DNA of 64,000 bases from Apoderus coryli. Its lineage: Eukaryota; Arthropoda; Insecta; Coleoptera; Attelabidae. The notes below the pieces were generated by a model. It saw only the letters and a list, made by a program, of their open reading frames with translations. It searched no databases and was not told the origin of the DNA. Where the stretch lies: assembly GCA_911728435.2 (NCBI GenBank), contig OU452198.1, positions 12,248,001-12,312,000 of the forward strand. Reading direction: 5' to 3'. Position 1 is the stretch's first letter. Each line of letters begins with the position of its first letter. Position numbers and translations under genes: made by a program. This document shows, one piece after another, positions 56,220 to 64,000 of the stretch.

Positions 56220-58970
56220 ACATATTCTTCTCTTTTTTTTTTAATAAAATCACAAGAATTTTTGAAATTCTTGGTATTAGAATTACATTAAAACATCACA
56301 TTTAAACATATATTATATGTTATAGTTACCATTTTTTATATTATTCCTATTTCCTAAATCTACAATTGCAATTTGTTGTTTTTAGACATACAAAAGGGTA
56401 AAAAAAAAATAAATGACAATTTTAATGGTTGTTCAAACCAATTTTTACACATATGATATAAGGAAGTTTCATTTCAAAATTCGAACCTAATACCCAAGGG
56501 GAAAAAAAGGATTTAAATTTAATTGTTTACGTAATTGTCATCCATAGTAAAAGGCGATAACTGTTTGTAGCGATTTTCTCCTGTACGTATTTGTTTTATT
56601 TTAACTTTCGTATAATCTTCATTCAATTATAATTATAAAATTGTATCATTCTAACCTAATAAGTGTTTTGGCGAGCTCCGGTCAGCGTTACCTGCCTAAA
56701 ATAATAAAAATATTTGCTGAATCATCATAATCTTTAGTCAAATACACAATTTGGTCAGTATTTTATCGCATATTTGACTAGGTCTTACCTGAAATTATTA
56801 TTTACATTCAAAACCTTTACGAAGTATACAAATAATTAATATTCAAGGAGAGAAAAGGTTATTTCCGTTTAGAGTTTATTTTTGTTGAAACAAAAATAAA
56901 ATAAATTTAATCATATGATCTATATAGGTACAGTTTTAAGTGTATAATTACAGGTTAGTCTTCTAATATGCGATTGAAATCTCCAAGTATTTAGTTGATT
57001 TAATTTGTTTAGTGTTTACCACATATTTATAAACTTTAAATTAAATATCTATAAAAATACTTTTTATAAAAAGACATGCATTATTAATTTTTCGCGTGTA
57101 AAAATTGATACTCTATTTGTGGTTTCTCACTTAATAAATTATTGAAATTAGGAATGGGAAATAAATTTATGAAAGCAATAATTTTGATAATTAATGTAAA
57201 TGGGTATAGGCACTAGTTGCATATACACATTAGATTAATATCAATAAATTCTACAATTAACGGCAATTGATAAATGCAGACAATTTATGCAAATAATAAA
57301 TACCTATTTCATCAATTTCAAGATATTCTCTAATGTTTGTAACCTTTAGAATACTTAAATTTTTATTTTCTGTTATTTGAATAATTTAACATTAAACACA
57401 TATTTAAGAAAATTGGCCACATGTAACTATTCCCGTGTGAAGGCAAAGGTTATGCGACGCTGATTTTACGCGCTTTTATAGCCTTTGAGACTTATTTAGC
57501 GAGACAAAGTTTGGACTTATAAATTAACGATTGAATCTTATAGCCAACCCAACAGTGTACTTTAGTGGTGTTACTACGCAGGGCAAAGGTTACAATAATT
57601 AATATGTTTTAGACGTTCGGGAGTCCGAGCTTGAAAGTATAGTAATTAATATAAAAAATTGAAATATGAAGTATGTTAAAGAAAATAAGATTTACACTGT
57701 TCTTGTGTAAGCTTTTTTTATTTTTTAAATTATTACTATTTTTAAAAATTACTCAAATAGGTAACGAGTCATTTGCTTAAATTCTGGACCAAAAATCAAA
57801 AATATATTACGCACGAGGAGCATAGATTAATCCTCTTTTTTTTTTTGAATATAGGTATAGTCCATTCTGGAGTGGAGTGTAATTTATTTTCGACAATAAA
57901 AACAGAGTTTATCTCCACAAAACGTGAACGAACCCTAAAAATCTAGGAAAGACCTATGTGTTTGTTTGTGTCTAATAATAATACGAAACGTATGGTTTCT
58001 CGGTAAATACACCGATTTTTTCTCGCAGGCTGCGCCGTAAAATAGTGGCTTAGAAATCACAGTGTAAATCATTTATATGACCTCATAAAAGTTAGCAAAA
58101 GTAAAGTATTAAAAATATATTTCAACAAATAAATTTTCAATTAACGCATGTGATAATTAAAATTTTATTTTTTAAATAAAATTCTATACTTTGACCAAGG
58201 TAATTGCTCTGACATTGTACCGATGTACTGTAGCTTAAAATGTATTTTAATTAATGTCATCAATATTATATATATGTATAGGCTGTTAATAACAGTACAG
58301 TAACTACATATAACTATAGCAACAAAATATTTATTGCCTATTATAAAGTTTTATATCTGTAATTTATTTAAGTGGTTAGTCTGGTCCAAAGTTGACTAAA
58401 TTATTCTACATCATTAGCATATATTTCAATTTTAAAACTCAAATCGCTATAGAGTTACGAACGTTTAATGCTAGCATTTATTTCGAATATGATTAGCCCC
58501 ATTAAAGAATATATAATATTTGGAAGCCATGGATCTGTTGCCAAGAGCCCAGTCAGAGTTTAGGCTCGGGTAGAGTTGTGCTAGGGCAATGCTGCTATTT
58601 TTAGTGGTCTAGATAATAATTAAAGTGTGTTCTTGATACTACTATATTATTCTATATATTATCATACTACGTACTACCACTTGTCTTGTCACAAATAATA
58701 ATAAACACAGATGATCAACGCTAAAGGCAATATTAATACTCTAGTTCCCTAACAACTAATAGATCTTGGCACTACAGGCTACAACAGCTAAAAAATAAGT
58801 AGTACCTATTGGGCACGTGAATATGTTTAGACCACAGCAAAGTATATTTCTCGTTCGTAACAAACGTTGTGTATTGAATGTTTATATACCAAGTACGTCC
58901 GAAATATTTTGATAATTTTTAGACAAATTTAAATGTTGAATAACTAAAAATAATTTTAAAAGCATTTTTT
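56220..58970. other. Quiet AT-rich region
   Basis: About 2.7 kb in which I find no transposon terminus, inverted repeat, RNA gene or credible open frame. It may be single-copy intergenic or intronic DNA. Confidence 0.5.
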
Positions 58971-59076
58971 TTTATTATACGGGGTGTTGTACATATACTT
59001 TTCGGTCGATTGATTCCGAAAATGTAGGTATTTATGTTCAGTTTTATCTAACTTACAATGCTTGAACTCTATCGAT

Positions 59077-59430
59077 ATACACTGTGTCCAAGATAATAAT
59101 CTTGGAAACGGTAGGTGTTACAATGCCGGGTAAATTAGAGAAAAGTTGTACCATTCAAACACCTTTTAAATGGTGTTTTGAAAAGTAAACTAACTTTAGC
59201 TGTTTTAGGAAATTTTTGAAAACACGATTTTTTGCGATTTTAGTTTATATTTATTTCTGACATTATTTTTACAGATATAAAAAAATTGAAAGCACTTTCT
59301 CACTGTGACTTTTTAAGGAGAATAAGATAGCGTTTACAAATTTTCACTACGACGTTTCGTTTTTGAAAAACCATCATCAACTTGGTTTTTTAAGTACGAC
59401 CCTAGATATTTTATTGTTCAATTTCCAATT
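59077..59430 (+). repeat. Family E left-arm fragment
   Basis: Starts TACACTGTGTCCAAGATAAT and follows the left arm of family E (35723-36090) through AGCGTTTACAAATTTTCACT to about 59430, where homology stops. There is no right arm, so this copy is truncated, apparently by the neighbouring element at 59441. Confidence 0.8.
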
Positions 59431-59440
59431 TCATCTATTA

Positions 59441-60333
59441 TCTATATACAAAATTGCTTGGTTTGTGCGCTAGAGAGCTTTAAAAGTGAATAGAAAATAT
59501 TTGATAGATTTGTAGATACGCGTTTGCACCAATTTCCAAAAATGACAGGGTGTTTAAAAGTTTAGTCACAATAAATTATCTACCCGCATTTTTTGTAATT
59601 CTCGTATAATCAATACCAAGTTTTTTCTGTGAATAGTTAATTTTAGTTAGAAACTATTTACTCTCTTGCAAAATTCTAGTTTAGATACAAAAAAATATTT
59701 TCTAAATCCCTACAAGCCTGTATCAGCACTTAATTATTGTCACTTAACAAAAAGTATTTATTGAAAGATTGCTGTTAGATACCTAATTGAAGTGTAATAA
59801 ACCAATAATTAATTATCTACTGTTACAACAAATGTTCAAGGTGGCCACCATTTTCTTGTATACAGGCGTTAATTCTACCTCGAAAATTAAAGTGGAATTC
59901 CGAAGTGTGTTGGCGGTATTTAAAATTCTGCGATGTAAATCTTGCTCGCTTTCAATATGAACGGAGTAAACTTTTGTTTTTATTGCACCCCGTGAAAGTA
60001 TCCACAGGCTGATATATCGGTCCTGTGATCTTGCTGGCCATCTTACAGGATCATCTTTCAATCCACTGATTTGAAAAATCGTATTTTTAAATACTGACGC
60101 ACTGCTACCGAAATATTTGTCGGAGCACCGTTAAGCATAAATCAAATACCCTCTAGTACAAAGGGTAATATTTCTTGCAAAAACCTTAAAAAATGTAGTT
60201 TATTGGTGCAAACGCGTACTAAAAAATGAATAAATTCTATTAAATTTTTTGATTTATTTTAAAAAACGTAAAAAAAATATTAACTTTTAAAGCTCTCTAC
60301 AGCGGCCAAACCAAGCAATTTTGTATATAGATA
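59441..60333. mobile_element. TIR element with trimmed transposase
   Basis: TCTATATACAAAATTGCTTG at 59441 is mirrored at 60307-60331. The pairing continues inward through AGAGAGCTTTAAAAG and ACGCGTTTGCACCAA (59519 against 60207). Further CAGGGTGT near 59548 and GGACACCCTGTATA near 60395 are of the common terminus type. The minus-strand transposase fragment lies between the arms, with its upstream part overlapping the right arm. Confidence 0.65.
59813..60200 (-). pseudogene. IS630/Tc1/mariner-type transposase fragment
   Basis: Read on the minus strand across shifting frames: FLQEILPFVLEG, then LNGAPTNISVAVRQYLK where relatives have HDGAPAH (the second catalytic Asp is replaced by Asn), then DDPVRWPARSQD, GAIKTKVYSVHIESEQDLHR, RILNTANTLRNSTLIFEVEL and a terminal KMVATLNICC, a frameshifted form of the NGGHFEHLL ending. 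Only the C-terminal third of the protein is present. Inactive. Confidence 0.78.
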
Positions 60334-60929
60334 AGTTGAGCTAAATCTCCATATTTTTGATCAAGAATGCAATTCCGTTGTACACGTCATTTCAGGACAC
60401 CCTGTATATGATATGGAGAGCTAAAAATGTTTGCTCGGATCCATATCTGGCAAGTTTTAATTGGTATATTAGATATTTTATAATTGCATACATTTCAATA
60501 CAAAAACCACTTTGGCGCATTTATTCTTGGTTTAGTCTTGATATTGGTCGCTTCACCGCCATCGGTGCTTTTTTCTACAGTGTATGAAAAATCTAAATTT
60601 TCGAAACTGCAGGTTCAAACTACTGTAAAATCGTGAAAGTGAATAGAAGAGTCATAAATAGTTACAAAATAATGCAAGAGATAGTTTGTTAGTTCATTAA
60701 ATATTTTTTATTAATAGAGAAAGGTAAATATGCAAATAAATATGCGCATAAATATTAAAATAAAATGTTAAAAATATTCACAAAATTATACTATGCAAAT
60801 AAAACAACATCGATACACATTGATGATTATGGGTAGAAAACTGTAACCAAAACATTGCACTTAATAGACAAAAGCTTGCTTATTTGTTTATTGCTAAATT
60901 GTGAGCATAAAACCAGCGACTTATAGGCA
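60334..60929. other. Spacer
   Basis: GGACACCCTGTATATGATAT, GGAGAGCTA near 60392-60420 joins a common terminus to the ATATGGAGAGCTA motif of the first fold-back element. No gene. Confidence 0.4.
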
Positions 60930-61420
60930 GGGGCGGCTGCAGGGATATCGAGGCCCGGGGCAATTAAGAAAGTGGGGGCCCTTTCAACCAATAAATATCT
61001 TTTGATAATTTTTACATTTGAAAACTCTAGTATAGGTAATATTCTTCGTATTTTTTTAAAAATCTTCAGTTATAAATTCATTAGTGAGTGCAGCACCAAA
61101 GATACTACCAACTAGAATCCTATAGAAAACCATCTCTTTTGGTTCCCTATTCACATTGTAGTCCTTCTTGAAAGTATCTATCTAGCAAGGCTTCAATCTA
61201 GACCAACTCATTCTTAAGAGTGATTTCAAGATCAAAGAAATTCCGCGCTGCTTCTTCGTATTCCTCGAACTTTTCTTTTTAGGAATCTACGAATAATGTG
61301 AGCGATTTCAGCGCTTCCACTGCAGAAGAAAGACTAAGCTCTGCCTTCAGCCATGTTCAGGCGGAAGTTCTAATTGTTTTCTAATATTTTCATCAACTAT
61401 ATTTAGGCCATATGCTAAGG
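60930..61420 (-). mobile_element. Possible hAT-type transposon end
   Basis: CAGGGGCGGCTGCAGGGATA (about 60929) followed by GAGGCCCGGGGCAA and GTGGGGGCCCTTT resembles the typical CAGGGGCGG... termini of hAT elements. The minus strand further right (about 61330-61230) reads EALKSLTLFVDS, stop, EKFEEYEEAARNFFDLEITL, faintly like hAT/ZMYM-type transposases. No BED finger or dimerisation domain is seen. Family assignment is tentative. Confidence 0.4.
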
Positions 61421-61587
61421 AAGTTGCAAGTTTAAATTTGAATATAACGACAGGTTGGACTACGACCAACGCGAAAAGTTAATTAAACAATTGGCCTGAT
61501 TTGGATGCATTTTTATTGTTGTTATTCGAGCCATTTTTCAGCACTTAATAATAAAACTATATAGGTTTGAACTTGTTTATAAATGTA

Positions 61588-61912
61588 CAGGGTGCTCCAG
61601 AATAACGTGGACATAGAGCAACCACAGATTGCCGGTATTAAAATTTGTAGATTATCTACACTTAACTTAGTACTAAGTCCGTTCGTTAGCTAGTAAATGG
61701 TCTTCAAAGGTAAAAAAATAATACGTACCTGTTTTTAGCTATTACTAAAAAAGTTTTCAATATTTTTTCTAAATATTTTATGTTGAAGATTTTTATCAGT
61801 AAGTATAAACAATAAAGAAATTAAGTTTCAACAGTAAGTTTAGTTAAATCCATTTATTTTGATGTCAGCAATATGTCGTTGCTGTATAACCTCGTTATTC
61901 TGGGACACCCTA
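61588..61912. mobile_element. MITE, about 325 bp
   Basis: CAGGGTGCTCCAGAATAACG at 61588 is mirrored by CGTTATTCTGGGACACCC ending near 61910, with TA next to both ends. No coding capacity. Confidence 0.7.
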
Positions 61913-62026
61913 TATATTAGGTAAATTAAATACAGAAACAAAGCACAATAATAATAATTATTCTTCTTTTTAAGAAATAGTTCATATACTGGAGTTGAGT
62001 GAATGTATTTAAGTGAGAAATAAAAG

Positions 62027-62280
62027 TCGAACTTCACGAAATTTTAATAAACCACTCTTTGGGTATCTCACTTAAGAACCAAACCATGTTTCGAAGCTGT
62101 CTAGCCTCATCATCAGTGGACAAATGTTACAGTTAAGGTGTCTGAGACTTCGGATTTCAATAATCTCCTTCCCTTTGTATAATTGGTTAACTTACATAAT
62201 GCAACTCCCTTTCCTTCGAAACATGTTTGGGGAAAGATACTCAGAGAGTAGTTTATTAAAATTATTTCGTGGACTTCAAT
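62027..62280. repeat. Hammerhead-associated palindrome
   Basis: The left arm (62027-62096) and right arm (62212-62280) are reverse complements, sharing TTCGAAACATG(G)TTTGG, AGATAC and TAGTTTATTAAAATT-type strings. The left arm continues into a hammerhead-like motif; the right arm keeps only the GAAACAUG half. Confidence 0.55.
62077..62120 (-). ncRNA. Hammerhead-like motif
   Basis: Minus strand: UCCA, CUGAUGA, U, stem II GAGGCU/AGCUUC around AGAC (six pairs with one wobble), GAAA, CAUG, then GUUUGG. The core is intact. The cleavage segment has an extra base and stem I has three pairs, so activity is doubtful. Confidence 0.35.
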
Positions 62281-62799
62281 GTTTCTTTCTCACTCTTCAC
62301 TCTTCTTACAAAAACAACATATTAAATTTTCAGGAAGCCATATCGGAATTATTACTATAAAAAATGTGGTGAAACTGTGTGTAAATATCTAAGACTACGA
62401 CAGTGTTACACGAGATTAAACGGCAAAATTTGTGCAGTTTTGTAATATTTTATTAAACTAAAATAATTTGACAAATAATCACAAAATGAAAGGAAGGGAA
62501 AAGTTATGTGCTAAATTATCAAGTGCCTTCTTGAGGAAATGGTGTAAGTATATTAGTTTTTAAATATTATTTTTTATTAGTAGTATAATCTCAAAAAAAA
62601 AATTCTGAAACTATTACAAAATATTGTCATTCTAAAAGCGTTTTGATGCCAGCATTTGAAGTTGTTGCTGGACAACGACAAAGATAAAGATACGGAAAAC
62701 ATTTACCCGGCCGGCAAACTTATCCCGCACCGTTTTGCAAGCCCTAGCTCAACTTTAATATACGCTATTGGAGCAGGAATTAAATAATAAATAAATATA

Positions 62800-63060
62800 A
62801 ATAAATCTTTATTGCGCCATTAGATAATACATTAAAATTCTATTGGTTTCGTCAATATAAATAAAAATAAATAAATAACAAAATACAAACAAAAATTGAA
62901 AAAAAAACAAAAAATCAAAATAACAATATACATAATAGTAAATCAAGTTCTTCTTGATTTCTATAGGCAGACTGTTGTAGAGTCGAATACCTTGCAACAA
63001 AGCTCAATTATGTTTCAAATTTAAACGATGGTTAATGATACAGAAGTCATTCGATTCTCT
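62800..63060 (-). pseudogene. LINE 3' end, minus strand
   Basis: The minus strand reads [17 protein letters not shown], stop, LLQGIRLYNSLPIEIKKNL and then AT-rich sequence ending in an AATAAA-like tail near 62790-62815. The phrase G.RLYNSLP.EIK is the conserved C-terminal motif of Jockey/CR1-like reverse transcriptases (compare FYNKLPDSFK at 5470). Only the last 60 or so codons are present. Confidence 0.65.
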
Positions 63061-63064
63061 TAAA

Positions 63065-64000
63065 GAAACTTCCCCTATATGGCATTAAAGTAAAAGCTCT
63101 TAATTTCATAAGATCTTACTTGAGTCATCGACACCAGTTAGTTGACTATATGGGAGAGAGGTCTGAAGTAAGGCCTGTGACAACCAGGGTACCCCAGGGC
63201 TCAATTCTTGGTCCACTTTTATTTATTATATATGTCAACGACTTATCATCTTTTTTGAGGGATACTCAAGTAATTCAGTATGCAGACGACACCACAATTT
63301 ACCAGGCTTCCGAGGTTTTAATAACATAATCCAAACCAAATTAAAAAGTGGTGAGAATTGTTTTGCCTCTAACGGACTGTCTCTTAACTTCTCGAAAACG
63401 GAGAGGATTGATTTTACACTAAGGAAGAATTTTACTAGCGAACACAATACTTATAAGTTTCTTGGAGTAATTGTAGACCCAAAATTGACATGGAAAGATC
63501 AGATCGATTGCCTTGCCAAAAATTGTCCAGTGTGGTTTATCTCTTGCGAAAACTATCGACTACATGTTCACAAGAAGTCTTGCGTTGCGCATATATGGGA
63601 TACTTTCAGGACCTAATTAGTTATAGCGTTCTGTTTTAGGGCAAGGCACCGCAATGGCAAATGATCTTTAAAATTCAAAAGCCGGTTGTACGGGTAATGG
63701 TTAAAGCTGGATATAGAGAGCCATGCAAACCCTTCTTTAAAAATTAAATATTTTAACAGTTCCTGCTCTGTATATTTGGCAATGCATTTTTTATATTAGG
63801 GAAAATCTCAATACTATAAGTCATGAGGATCTACACTGTTATGAAACGCGGCATAAGAAAAACCTGTGTCTGCCCCGGCACAGATTAGCTTTGACAGATC
63901 GACAGTTTTAGGTTATGGCCGTTAGGTTCTATAATCACCTCCCTCGTCAGATAAAAGATATTGCCAACAACAATAAATTTAAAGTTGAAGTGAAAAAACA
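63065..64000 (+). pseudogene. LINE reverse transcriptase, runs off the window edge
   Basis: It begins [77 protein letters not shown], stop, an almost intact palm domain with the YADD catalytic box. After a frameshift come NGLSLNFSKTERIDFTLRKN and TYKFLGVIVDPKLTWKDQID, and near the window end, after several damaged stretches, VMAVRFYNHLPRQIKDIANN, NKFKVEVKK. Endonuclease and ORF1 are absent upstream; the 3' end lies beyond 64000. It is head to head with the minus-strand LINE end at 62800-63060, so it is a separate insertion. Confidence 0.9.

Overview
This is AT-rich animal nuclear DNA, most likely from an insect with a large, transposon-rich genome. The transposases, LINEs, Gypsy pol and hammerhead-bearing repeats are all types common in arthropods. 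I see no bacterial operons and no intact multi-exon host gene. Almost everything recognisable is a mobile element, usually broken, and many elements are nested. The longest uninterrupted frames are 60 to 146 codons, and most are chance frames inside repeats.

Layout. 1-2.85 kb: giant fold-back repeat. 3.3-5.9 kb: tRNA-like SINE pieces and a LINE remnant between two direct repeats. 6.5-8.75 kb: minus-strand Gypsy pol split by a tRNA-like repeat (family A), which itself holds a 629-bp tandem dimer. Each dimer unit carries a complete type I hammerhead ribozyme on the minus strand. 8.75-12.2 kb: RTE-like LINE fragment, then a DDE transposase fragment abutting a MADF-domain fragment, both inside inverted termini. 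13.1-15.5 kb: a 204-bp palindrome with hammerhead-like hairpins and a 12-bp target duplication, then a mariner-type palindromic element. 17-21.8 kb: IS630/Tc1/mariner-type elements with broken transposases and two inserted palindromes that carry hammerhead-like motifs. 22-33 kb: family A copies, fold-back elements, small palindromic elements. 33.1-35.3 kb: full-length transposon with about 495-bp inverted repeats and a broken transposase.

35.7-43.3 kb: a fold-back element whose loop encodes only an 83-residue transposase-type helix-turn-helix protein. It lies in a tandem duplication with a 3503-bp period; the copies look identical wherever I compared them. 44.7-46.9 kb: another large palindromic element. 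47-56 kb: fragments of mariner, RTE-like LINE, Tc1, a Pipsqueak-type (pogo-like) transposase and smaller palindromes. 56.2-59 kb: quiet AT-rich DNA. 59-64 kb: more transposase fragments, a possible hAT end, another hammerhead-like palindrome, and two LINE fragments, the last running off the right edge.

Two themes recur. First, many otherwise unrelated elements end in the same CAGGGTG terminus next to TA, which points to a large, diverse IS630/Tc1/mariner assemblage and its non-autonomous derivatives. Second, hammerhead ribozyme cores occur about ten times in at least five repeat contexts, as expected of retrozyme or Penelope-like repeats, yet I found no Penelope reverse transcriptase here. 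All family names come from reading translations by eye, without database searches.
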